From positions 1-6,499 of the forward strand of contig JALOTR010000175.1 of NCBI GenBank assembly GCA_025457805.1: a stretch of DNA of 6,499 bases. Direction: 5' to 3'. The number at the start of each line of letters is the position of its first letter. Within the stretch, counting starts at the first letter, position 1. The notes below the pieces were generated by a model that did no database searches, was not told the origin of the DNA, and saw only the letters and a program-made list of their open reading frames with translations. The position numbers and the translations under genes are program-made. The stretch comes from Akkermansiaceae bacterium (lineage in GTDB: Bacteria > Verrucomicrobiota > Verrucomicrobiia > Verrucomicrobiales > Akkermansiaceae). This document shows, in pieces, positions 1 through 6,166 of this stretch.

Positions 1-548
1 GCCCTGCTTTGCCGGACTGGATGTAATCATGTGCTTGTGCGATCGAAGCGGCATTGCGGCGTTGGAAACCGATCTGCACCACGCGGTCACTTTTTTTCGC
101 CGCCTCCACCATCGCCCGGCCTTCGCGGATGTCATAAGCGAGCGGTTTTTCGCAATACACATCCAGGCCCCGATCGAGTGCCGCAATGAAAGGCAGCGCG
201 TGCCACTGGGGTGGTGTGGCGATGATGACGGCTTGCAGATCCGGATGTTTCAGCAAGTCCTCATGGAGCTTGTAAGTCTGCGGCGGCTTGCCCTGGAGTT
301 TGGCAATCTCCGAAGCGGCTTGGGCAAGGCGCTCGCTGTCCACATCGCAGATCGCCACCACTTCCACGCCACCCACCTTGAAGGCAGCCTTCACATCCAC
401 CATCCCATACCATCCGCAGCCGATCAGGCCGAGCTTGAGGGTGGGTTTCCCCTCCGCAGCTTCGGCGGCCTGAATTCCGGATGCGGAGAGGGCGAGGACG
501 GATGCGGCGGTGGTCCCGATGAATTGGCGGCGATGGATTGGCTTCATG
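1..548 (-). CDS. Gfo/Idh/MocA family oxidoreductase with Tat signal, N-terminal part
   Basis: This is a probable NAD(P)-dependent sugar or sugar-derivative oxidoreductase. The gene starts at the ATG at 548-546 and runs off the left edge, leaving 182 codons. Residues 1-30 form a twin-arginine export signal: R6-R7 in HRRQFIG, then a hydrophobic stretch and an Ala-rich cleavage region (IQAAEA). The Rossmann fold follows, with the glycine motif GCGWYG (residues 43-48) after a beta strand. The acidic residue D68 in AICDVD ends strand 2 and is the usual ribose-binding position. TPPQWH (111-116) and the family signature CEKPLA (132-137), with its Lys-Pro pair, come next. The catalytic C-terminal alpha/beta domain is outside the window, so the substrate cannot be inferred. 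Tat-exported members are common in Verrucomicrobiota and Planctomycetes. No clear Shine-Dalgarno precedes the start; the Tat signal beginning at this ATG fixes it. The gene is divergent from the large lyase-like gene, and a role in processing released sugars is inference only. Confidence 0.94.
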
Positions 549-642
549 GATGCCAAGGGATCTATGCCAAATCCGGGGCGGGTAAAACCTTAATCTCATC
601 CATCCGTGCACCTTGGATCAACGCCGGCGGCGCAACAGGAGG

Positions 643-720
643 CCGACACCGAAAAGCTTCACCGATCCCGCCCCGCTGGAAGGACGGGCCTTCTACCGCG
701 TGTTCTTCAACATGCCGTGA
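643..720 (+). pseudogene. Possible 3' remnant of a secreted-protein gene
   Basis: The 25 codons before the TGA at 718-720 read PTPKSFTDPAPLEGRAFYRV-FFNMP. The core 'FTDPxPLxGRAFYRV' resembles the last residues of many secreted verrucomicrobial proteins. The large protein at 848-4603 ends in a comparable way (VRVIDP...QIFHRVRV). The same frame has a stop at 592-594, and the 16 codons between that stop and this stretch are Arg-rich and do not look like the rest of such a domain. No start is visible. It is most likely the stub of a deleted gene, and the intrinsic terminator about 65 bases downstream would have been its terminator. Chance resemblance remains possible because the stretch is so short. 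Nothing else recognisable lies in 549-642. Confidence 0.35.
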
Positions 721-723
721 ACG

Positions 724-735
724 GTGACCCGTCAC
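724..735. promoter_or_regulatory. Short perfect palindrome, possible operator
   Basis: GTGACCCGTCAC is a pair of inverted 5-mers separated by CC, lying just after the remnant gene's stop and upstream of the lyase-like gene. The two-base spacer is too short for a good RNA hairpin, so a protein-binding half-site pair is the more natural reading. A 12-base palindrome can arise by chance, and no convincing promoter boxes are placed around it. Confidence 0.2.
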
Positions 736-786
736 TTTTGCACTGTCCATTTACCGGACTTGTGCTTGGTTACCAACATCCTTGTC

Positions 787-825
787 CTGCCCTCCGCCGC
801 ATTCCGCAGCGGAGGGTAGTTTTTT
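787..825 (+). terminator. Strong rho-independent terminator
   Basis: The arms CCCTCCGC (790-797) and GCGGAGGG (809-816) pair perfectly around an 11-base loop. CTG (787-789) and TAG (817-819) extend the stem with one G-T wobble. Six T residues follow at 820-825. The T-tract fixes the orientation as plus strand. It fits as the terminator of the gene whose tail seems to end at 720. It stops only 22 bases before the ATG of the large lyase-like gene, so it could also act inside that gene's leader. Confidence 0.78.
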
Positions 826-847
826 GAAACCACCGATTCACCAACGC

Positions 848-3800
848 ATGTTGCGCAACGTATTCAGGACTCTCCTTGCGATTGTCGGCGCGGCCGTCGT
901 CCACGCCGCACCGGCCACGCTTGTCAGCGATTCGATCATTGATCCGCTTGCCCACAATTTTCCCACGGTGACATTCTCCGTGCCCACCGTGCACGGCGTG
1001 ACCTTCCAACAGGACGGCATCACCACCTACAAGGGATGGCAATACGCCGCCTACTATCAGGGCAACACCTCCAACAGCAGCGGCAGGGTGGCCCTGGGCA
1101 GGAGGAAACTTCCCGACGGCGCATGGCAGACGCTGGTGTTGAACGACTATCTGTTCACCAATGTGGACTCCCACAATGATGTGGTGCTGGGCATTTGTGC
1201 CGGCGATGGGACCATCCATCTTTCCTTCGATCACCACGTGCATCCGCTGAGATACCGCGTCTCCGTTCCTGGCTTGGCCAACGACCCGGAAGGCACGGCT
1301 TGGAATGCGGCCCAATTCGGCCCCATCACCAACAAACTCATCCCGACAGGAGCATCCATGACGGCCGTCACCTATCCGCGCTTCATTCCCACTCCTGCGG
1401 GCAAGCTGCTTTTCACCTACCGCTTCGGCAGTTCCGGCGGAGGGGAAGAGATCCTTTATGAATACGATGGCCTCAACGGAGCATGGTCGCTGGTGGGCCA
1501 ATACACCTCCAAAAGCGGTTCCTATACCGGAACCTTCGCTTCGGGCAACGATCGCAATGGTTATTTCGACAACACCTTGTTCGATGCCAACGGCCGTCTC
1601 CACGCCACCTGGTGCTGGCGGGAAACCCCGGATGCCAGCAGCAATCACGATCTGCTTTACGCCTACAGCGATGATGTGGGCCGCACCTGGAAAAATCAAC
1701 TTGGCGCCACCATCGCAGTCTCGGGCAGCAGTTATATCTCAATCAACTCGCCGGGAACCATCGCCTGGCCGATTCCGCAAAGACGGAATTATATCAACAA
1801 CAGCGCGATGACGGTGGACAGCGCCGGCCGCGTGCATGTGGTCGCATGGCAACTGCCTTCCGCATTGCCGGATCAGACGACATTCAGCACCTCGCTCACT
1901 TCCAACTCCCGCTTCATCCACTATTGGCGCGGCACGGACGGAACCTGGCGGCGAAACGAAACCAACCTCACCGGCACCCGCGCCAAGCTTGCTGCCGATG
2001 CGGATGGCCGTTTGTTTCTGATGTATGGAAACTCGGTCAACATCCAGATCGCCAGCGCCAATCCGGCAGCCGATCCGGAAGCGGCACCTTCTTCCAGTTG
2101 GAACGATTGGTCCACGATGACACTCTCCGGCGCACTTCCCGCTGGCAGGGCGAATGCGGTCAATATCATCCATGATACTCCACGTTGGGAACAGGACCGC
2201 ATTTTATCAATCTATGCCCAGGAAACCAATATCTCGGGCACGGGTCCCACTCCATTGCATGTGCTCGATTACCATGTCTCCAAGGCCCCCGTATTGCCCA
2301 CTCCCTTGCATGGTGCCGACATCATTGGCATCACTCCCCTCCTGTCGTGGACGGCCGGGCAGGAGGCGGTGCAACATGATATCTATCTGGGAACCGAGGC
2401 GGCGGCGATCACGTCCGCCACACCCGCTTCCCCATCCTATCTTGGAAGGCAAGGCACGACGTCGATATCGCCCGGCACCCTGTTGCCGGATACCACCTAC
2501 TACTGGCGTGTCGATTCGGTGGATGCACAAAGCACCATCACCCCGGGCAAGCTTTGGTCATTCCAATCCGGCAATCTGCGCCCGATCCTTCTCCCCGGCA
2601 ATTCAAGCCGTGGCCCGGGGACGAGTGCCACCTTCCGTGCGACGCTCACCCTGCCCGCAGTTACCAACACCGAAGTCACCCTCTATTGGGGCGAGTCCGA
2701 TGGCGGGGAAACGATTGGCAACTGGCAGCATGCCGTGCCGCTTGGAGCTCTAACAGAAGGCCCGGTGGAAACCACCATCAGCTCCACCTCATCGAATGCC
2801 GTGCACTTCCGCTTCCGCGCGTCGAACATCCATGGCAGTTCATGGAGCCCGTCCTCTGCCGCGCTTCCCTCACTGGCTCCTTCCATCGTCCTGAATTCCG
2901 CCACCCGCTCTTATGGAGGCCGGGCATCTTGGAATGTGTCCCTCGATCTTAAAGACCCTTCGCTCCCGGATGGAGAAGTTATATTATATTATGGTACGGC
3001 GGATGGCGGCACCAATCCTGCCTCATGGCAGCAATCCGCATCGTTGGGAAACCAGCTACCCGGAAGCCATCAACTCGCCTTGGACGCCGCACCATCCGCA
3101 GCTTTTCACTATCGCTTCCGCCTCACCACCGTCCACGGGACTTCATGGACCGCCGCCGCCACTCCCTTGGCAGCCGGCACTGATTTATCCACCTGGAAAC
3201 ACAGCGCCCTTCTCGACCTCACCGGTTATGCGGGTTCGGAAACGCTGGTGGATTTTCCGCTGCTGGTTCGTTTGTCGTCTTCCACAGTCCCCGGCTTCGA
3301 TGCCGCGGAACTTCTCTCGCCACCTTTCGGTGACCTGCGTTTCTCCACGGAACAGGGAGATATGTTATCCCATCAAGTGGAGACATGGAATCCGACCGGC
3401 ACCTCCTCCGTGTGGGTAAAACTGCCCGCTCTTGCCGTGGGAACCAAACTGCGCGTCTGGTGGGGTATGGAAAACCAGTCGCCTCCCCTCCCATCCGCCA
3501 CCTGGTCCTCGTTCAACGGCGTTTGGCATCTCAATCAAGACCTTGGCTTCGCCATGGATTCATCCGCCAATAACCTGACCGCCACTCCCACTGCCATCAC
3601 CAATGCCACATCCGCCATCATCCCCGGGGCTGCGGCTTTCAATGGCACCAGCTCGACCATCACCATCGACAATGCCCCTGCTCTGAATCCCAATGCCATC
3701 TCGGTGGAGGCATGGATCCGGACCACGGCGACCGGAACCGTGGCCATCTTCAACAAGGACCAGTCAGCCGGAGGAACCAACCGCGTCTGGCAGTTCCGGC

Positions 3801-4603
3801 TCAATGCGGGCAAACCGGAGTTCATTGTTTTCAACGCCACAGCCAGCGCCACTGTGGCCTCGGCGGACTCGATCAATGATAACAATTTTCATCATGTCTG
3901 TGGCACTTGGGACGGCTCCCAAATCCGGATGTATGTGAATGGGATTCTCAAAGGCAGCACCGCACTCAGCGGCACACTCAGAACCGGACAAAGCAACCGC
4001 GCATTCATCGGCCGTGGCGAAAATAACTCACCTGCCTTCTTCCCGGGCTCCATCGATGAGATACGGCTCTCGCCTGTCGCGCGGTCCCTTGATTGGGTCC
4101 GCGCGACCTGGGACAGCCAACGACCGACCGCTACTTTCATCACCGCCAGCCCCGCTCGAAGCCCAGATCTCGATGCTGACCACTTGCCGGATGCATGGGA
4201 GATCGCATGGCTGGGCACCATCTACGGCGAGGACGATTCCGATCACGACGGCATGGCCGCTTTCCTCGAATACGCACTCGGCACCAACCCCGCCTCGGGT
4301 GACGAGCCATCGCCCATCACTTATCTCCCTGCACATAACTCGATCCCGGGCGAATTCGTCTATCCCCAACTCGCTGGCGGAAGCGGCACCATTGGCACCA
4401 CTTATCAGTCCGGCGGCTTGACCTATCGGGTCGAAGTTTCATCCGACCTCATCACCTGGCACTCCGGCCCGGCCGTCATCGAATGGACCAACCGCCGCGA
4501 AACCCTGCCCGGCGGCATGGAACGCGTGGGCGTCAGAGTCATCGATCCCACACTCAGCACCTCATCGCAGATTTTCCACCGGGTGCGGGTGACGGCGGAT
4601 TGA
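848..4603 (+). CDS. Secreted multidomain BNR_4 protein, candidate polysaccharide lyase (PL24/PL25-like), with DUF2341 and LamG
   Basis: This 1251-residue exported protein probably binds and cleaves an acidic polysaccharide. The open frame begins at TTG 782, but the ATG at 848 opens directly into a signal peptide (residues 1-20, ending VVHA/APA), and 782-847 contains the terminator hairpin. Residues about 25-475 form a BNR_4-type beta-propeller with repeated blade phrases (DGTIHLSFDHH, NGRLHATWCWRET, AGRVHVVAWQ, DGRLFLMYG). H109, H129, Y176 and R192 are spaced as in the PL25 ulvan lyase active site as I recall it. The following modules are an Fn3-like domain (about 480-575, ending TYYWRVDSVDA), two Ig-like repeats offset by 101 residues (about 578-776), DUF2341 (about 781-878, from STWKHSALLDL to VWWGMEN), and a LamG/concanavalin-like domain (about 888-1095, with VEAWIRT, FHHVCGTWDG, GSIDEIRLS). 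The end is an acidic DLDADHLPDAWE region and a roughly 100-residue beta-rich C-terminus found in many secreted verrucomicrobial proteins, perhaps for sorting or surface attachment. The fold assignment is firm; the lyase activity and its substrate are inferred. Confidence 0.95.
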   Translation: MLRNVFRTLLAIVGAAVVHAAPATLVSDSIIDPLAHNFPTVTFSVPTVHGVTFQQDGITTYKGWQYAAYYQGNTSNSSGRVALGRRKLPDGAWQTLVLNDYLFTNVDSHNDVVLGICAGDGTIHLSFDHHVHPLRYRVSVPGLANDPEGTAWNAAQFGPITNKLIPTGASMTAVTYPRFIPTPAGKLLFTYRFGSSGGGEEILYEYDGLNGAWSLVGQYTSKSGSYTGTFASGNDRNGYFDNTLFDANGRLHATWCWRETPDASSNHDLLYAYSDDVGRTWKNQLGATIAVSGSSYISINSPGTIAWPIPQRRNYINNSAMTVDSAGRVHVVAWQLPSALPDQTTFSTSLTSNSRFIHYWRGTDGTWRRNETNLTGTRAKLAADADGRLFLMYGNSVNIQIASANPAADPEAAPSSSWNDWSTMTLSGALPAGRANAVNIIHDTPRWEQDRILSIYAQETNISGTGPTPLHVLDYHVSKAPVLPTPLHGADIIGITPLLSWTAGQEAVQHDIYLGTEAAAITSATPASPSYLGRQGTTSISPGTLLPDTTYYWRVDSVDAQSTITPGKLWSFQSGNLRPILLPGNSSRGPGTSATFRATLTLPAVTNTEVTLYWGESDGGETIGNWQHAVPLGALTEGPVETTISSTSSNAVHFRFRASNIHGSSWSPSSAALPSLAPSIVLNSATRSYGGRASWNVSLDLKDPSLPDGEVILYYGTADGGTNPASWQQSASLGNQLPGSHQLALDAAPSAAFHYRFRLTTVHGTSWTAAATPLAAGTDLSTWKHSALLDLTGYAGSETLVDFPLLVRLSSSTVPGFDAAELLSPPFGDLRFSTEQGDMLSHQVETWNPTGTSSVWVKLPALAVGTKLRVWWGMENQSPPLPSATWSSFNGVWHLNQDLGFAMDSSANNLTATPTAITNATSAIIPGAAAFNGTSSTITIDNAPALNPNAISVEAWIRTTATGTVAIFNKDQSAGGTNRVWQFRLNAGKPEFIVFNATASATVASADSINDNNFHHVCGTWDGSQIRMYVNGILKGSTALSGTLRTGQSNRAFIGRGENNSPAFFPGSIDEIRLSPVARSLDWVRATWDSQRPTATFITASPARSPDLDADHLPDAWEIAWLGTIYGEDDSDHDGMAAFLEYALGTNPASGDEPSPITYLPAHNSIPGEFVYPQLAGGSGTIGTTYQSGGLTYRVEVSSDLITWHSGPAVIEWTNRRETLPGGMERVGVRVIDPTLSTSSQIFHRVRVTAD

Positions 4604-4629
4604 TCTGAAGTTAACGGACTCGTTGTTTC

Positions 4630-5298
4630 TCACTTCTCACTTCCCAGAAGCCAGTCCGCGACAGCTTCCACGTCCTTGAACTCCGGAACCCACGCGAGTT
4701 CTGCGGGGAGATCGGTGGTGAATTCGCAGCGCAGCCGCACCGGGTGGGCTCCGGAATCGATCGCGGCATGCTGGTTGTAAATGCGGTCATCGACGAGGAT
4801 GGTTTCGTCCGGCTTGAGATCATATTTTTCATAACAGGCCCGGAGCCGGTCGATCTTGGCCGTGTCGTGCATGAACTCGCCGTGTTGTACGCATTCAATG
4901 GTCAGGAAGTCGGTCACCGGCGCAAGAATGTCGTTGAGGTAGGCAGTCTTCGCCTCCACATCGAAGGTCGCCGACATCGTGAACTGGCGGTAACCATGAT
5001 CGTTCAGCCGCTTGAGAACCTCGATCACCTTCGGATAGAGCGGACGATTCCGGAAGAAGGCCTGGTCGGCACAAAAGTCCCGGTCCATCTCTGCCCCGAG
5101 CTCCGGGTGCGTCTTGAGCTCCAGCGCGCCATACTCCGGAATGATCGGCAGAACTTCCGGCAGTTGCTCCCATTTCAACCCGGCATAACGAGCCCGATAC
5201 TTCGGATGGCTTGTTAGGAAATGGAAGTAAGCGTAGTTCAAATCCGCAAGGACTCCGTCGACGTCCCAGAAGATGTTTTTGATTTGGCGAGGATTCAT
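4630..5298 (-). CDS. HAD-superfamily hydrolase (phosphatase-like)
   Basis: This 222-residue cytoplasmic protein has all four HAD motifs. Motif I is FWDVDGVLAD, with nucleophile D12 and acid/base D14. Motif II is TMSAT (107-111). Motif III is probably K148 in DTAKIDRL. Motif IV is ILVDDR, with D170 and D171 for Mg2+. The stretch between motifs I and II (about 20-100) is helical in character and long enough for a C1 cap, which decides substrate in this superfamily. The likely reaction is Mg2+-dependent hydrolysis of a small phosphomonoester; the substrate is not visible. The frame stays open upstream to 5427, but that extension translates the hairpin repeats. The start chosen is the ATG at 5298-5296, just before motif I. 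No Shine-Dalgarno is seen. The gene converges on the lyase-like gene with only 26 bases between stop codons, and no hairpin terminator is visible in that gap. Confidence 0.9.
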   Translation of the reverse strand: MNPRQIKNIFWDVDGVLADLNYAYFHFLTSHPKYRARYAGLKWEQLPEVLPIIPEYGALELKTHPELGAEMDRDFCADQAFFRNRPLYPKVIEVLKRLNDHGYRQFTMSATFDVEAKTAYLNDILAPVTDFLTIECVQHGEFMHDTAKIDRLRACYEKYDLKPDETILVDDRIYNQHAAIDSGAHPVRLRCEFTTDLPAELAWVPEFKDVEAVADWLLGSEK

Positions 5299-5351
5299 GG
5301 CGTGGAAGGTGCCGAGAGTTGTCGGAAACGGTCCATTGGAAAAGACTTTAT

Positions 5352-5406
5352 GGGAATCGGTCCCAGGGCGTTGCCCGGGGCCGGCGCAGTGTCGCACCTT
5401 TGGTGC
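5352..5406 (+). repeat. Hairpin unit A (degenerate REP doublet)
   Basis: A GGGAATCGGT lead is followed by CCCAGGGCGTTGCCCGGGG (5362-5380), 13 bases, and then GCACCTTTGGTGC (5394-5406). The first hairpin has one A/G mismatch compared with its perfect copies at 5557 and 6177, so this copy is slightly decayed. The lead matches GGGATTCGTT in front of the copy at 6177 in eight of ten positions. Confidence 0.78.
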
Positions 5407-5412
5407 TCTTCC

Positions 5413-5456
5413 GGGGCAAAGCCCCATCCCGAGCCAGCCTGGGGCAAGGCCCTAGG
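5413..5456 (-). repeat. Hairpin pair in inverted orientation, right half of unit A
   Basis: GGGGCAAAGCCCC (5413-5425) has a 5-bp stem. CCTGGGGCAAGGCCCTAGG (5438-5456) has an 8-bp stem with one wobble. The AA-type loops show that these run opposite to the YTT-looped hairpins of unit A. This gives the head-to-head arrangement typical of BIMEs. The six-base spacer from the preceding GCACC hairpin recurs at 5638-5643. Confidence 0.72.
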
Positions 5457-5479
5457 TCTGGCCAACAGAAGATATTCGA

Positions 5480-5547
5480 GGGCTGAAGGCCCGGTCTAAC
5501 CGTTGCGCGGCGTTTGGGCCGGGCCGTTGGCCCTTGATGGATGTGTG
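5480..5547 (+). repeat. Two hairpins plus GGATGTGTG box
   Basis: GGGCTGAAGGCCC (5480-5492) pairs 4 bp around a five-base loop. GGGCCGTTGGCCC (5521-5533) pairs 5 bp around GTT. The second is followed by GGATGTGTG at 5539-5547. The same box follows the GCCCCGTTGGGGC hairpin at 6221-6228 (as GGATGTGT plus G), so hairpin plus box is a shared module. Confidence 0.65.
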
Positions 5548-5556
5548 ATCGCGTTA

Positions 5557-5601
5557 CCCAGGGCGTTGCCCTGGGCTGCCTTAGGGCCGCACCTTTGGTG
5601 C
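5557..5601 (+). repeat. Hairpin unit B (intact REP doublet)
   Basis: CCCAGGGCGTTGCCCTGGG (5557-5575) is a perfect 8-bp stem with a GTT loop. After 13 bases comes GCACCTTTGGTGC (5589-5601), a perfect 5-bp stem. The spacing is the same as in unit A, and one base longer than in the copy at 6177-6220. Confidence 0.82.
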
Positions 5602-5624
5602 TTAAGATTTGGCGTTTTGGTGCC

Positions 5625-5675
5625 GCACCGTTGGTGCTCTGGAGGGGCAACGCCCTGGCTAGGGCAACGCCCTAG
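5625..5675 (-). repeat. Hairpin cluster abutting the transposase stop
   Basis: The cluster holds GCACCGTTGGTGC (5625-5637), then GGGGCAACGCCCT (5644-5656, with a G-T wobble at its base), then CTAGGGCAACGCCCTAG (5659-5675, a perfect 7-bp stem). The last hairpin ends one base before the transposase stop codon (5677-5679) as read on the plus strand, so it is immediately downstream of that gene. It may mark the element end and may also stop transcription, though no T-tract follows it. Confidence 0.78.
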
Positions 5676-5676
5676 A

Positions 5677-6129
5677 TCAATCCCACACGTATCGTTCATC
5701 GAAAGGGACGTTGTGGCGTTTGAGGAATGCACGGTATTCTTCCTGGAATGTTTTCTTGCGATGGTGTTCGCGTTGGTTGGCGATGTATTAGCGGACGGTT
5801 TCGACATTGGATTCGGAAACGGCGAAAGCACCGTATCCGGATTGCCATGCGAATGTGCTGAATGGTGCCCCTTGGGTTTTGATCCATTTGGAGGAGGATT
5901 TTTTGACGTCCTCGACGACTTGGCTGATAGAGACGGTCCGGGCGAGATCGAAAAGCAGGTGAGTGTGGTCTTCGACGGAATTGATGAGGACGGGAGCGCA
6001 GTTGAGGTTTTGCAAAACGGTAGCCATGTATGCGTGCAATGTGTCGCGGATGTCATCGTTGAGGACGGGTTCACGGTTTTTCGTGCTGAAGACGAGATGA
6101 ATGTGAAGGCGGGCCAGGGATTGGGGCAT
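5677..6129 (-). pseudogene. REP-associated Y1 (IS200-like) transposase, interrupted by a stop codon before the catalytic Tyr
   Basis: The ATG at 6129-6127 opens a 113-residue reading (MPQSLARLHIHLVFSTKNRE...). The TAA at 5790-5788 is codon 114. The same frame then continues intact for 36 codons (YIANQREHH...YVWD) to a TGA at 5679-5677, giving the normal RAYT length of about 150. Visible family features are the N-terminal strand HIHLVFSTKNRE; the HUH-type metal site DHTHLLF (H55, H57, with Thr rather than a hydrophobic residue between); WQSGYGAFAVS (95-105); and YIxNQxEHH, whose Tyr (codon 115) is the DNA-attacking residue and whose Gln is a likely metal ligand. Products ending at codon 113 lack the nucleophile and cannot transpose. 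Active members nick and rejoin single-stranded DNA at REP hairpins. The frame is open upstream to 6297, but only through repeats; the family N-terminus fixes 6129. One base change would restore a sense codon, so loss looks recent, unless readthrough or a sequencing error explains it. Confidence 0.9.
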
Positions 6130-6139
6130 CGTTTGGGTC

Positions 6140-6152
6140 GCCCTTTCAGGGC
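6140..6152. repeat. Small hairpin in the transposase leader
   Basis: GCCCTTTCAGGGC has 4-bp arms and a five-base loop. It lies 11 bases upstream of the transposase start, on the 5' side of that minus-strand gene. It could be part of the element's end or an RNA structure limiting translation; the sequence does not decide which. Confidence 0.5.
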
Positions 6153-6166
6153 TTTGGATGTTGGGT

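Larger units (their letters stand above)
5352..5675. repeat. REP/BIME-like array of GC-rich hairpins downstream of the transposase
   Basis: This is the whole gene-free stretch behind the HAD gene start (5299-5351 shows nothing else). It contains at least ten short palindromes with stems of 4-8 bp, almost all with loops of two to five bases: YTT on the plus strand in the left-hand members of each group, AAM in the right-hand members. Recurring parts are CCCAGGGCGTTGCCCTGGG, GCACCTTTGGTGC and GGGGCAAMGCCCC. No protein-coding gene fits here. Such arrays next to a RAYT transposase are the expected substrates or products of that enzyme family (established for enterobacterial and pseudomonad REPs; inferred here). 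Confidence 0.82.

Noticed and set aside
29..727. 232-codon plus-strand frame opposite the oxidoreductase
   Set aside because: It is antisense to a convincing Rossmann-fold gene and ends in the intergenic gap. The translation shows no domain.
738..766. Sigma-70-like promoter TTGCAC, 17 bases, TGTGCT
   Set aside because: The -10 box matches the consensus at only three of six positions and the terminator lies just downstream, so support is too weak to annotate.
782..847. Upstream TTG start for the lyase-like protein
   Set aside because: It would translate the terminator hairpin and bury the signal peptide behind 22 residues. The ATG at 848 begins directly at the signal peptide.
770..1699. 309-codon open frame on the minus strand opposite the lyase-like gene
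   Set aside because: Its translation is low-complexity (Gly, Val, Ile and Ala rich) and matches no family I know. It is a shadow of a real plus-strand gene with clear domains, and it crosses the terminator.
5352..5675. CRISPR array
   Set aside because: The repeats are short palindromes of varying sequence and spacing, in both orientations, with no uniform 25-40 base repeat or unique spacers and no cas genes in view.
5496..6074. 192-codon minus-strand frame overlapping the transposase, considered as a frameshifted part of it
   Set aside because: The transposase needs no frameshift: both halves are in one frame, separated only by TAA. This other frame is Ser/Thr/Pro-rich and runs into the repeats.
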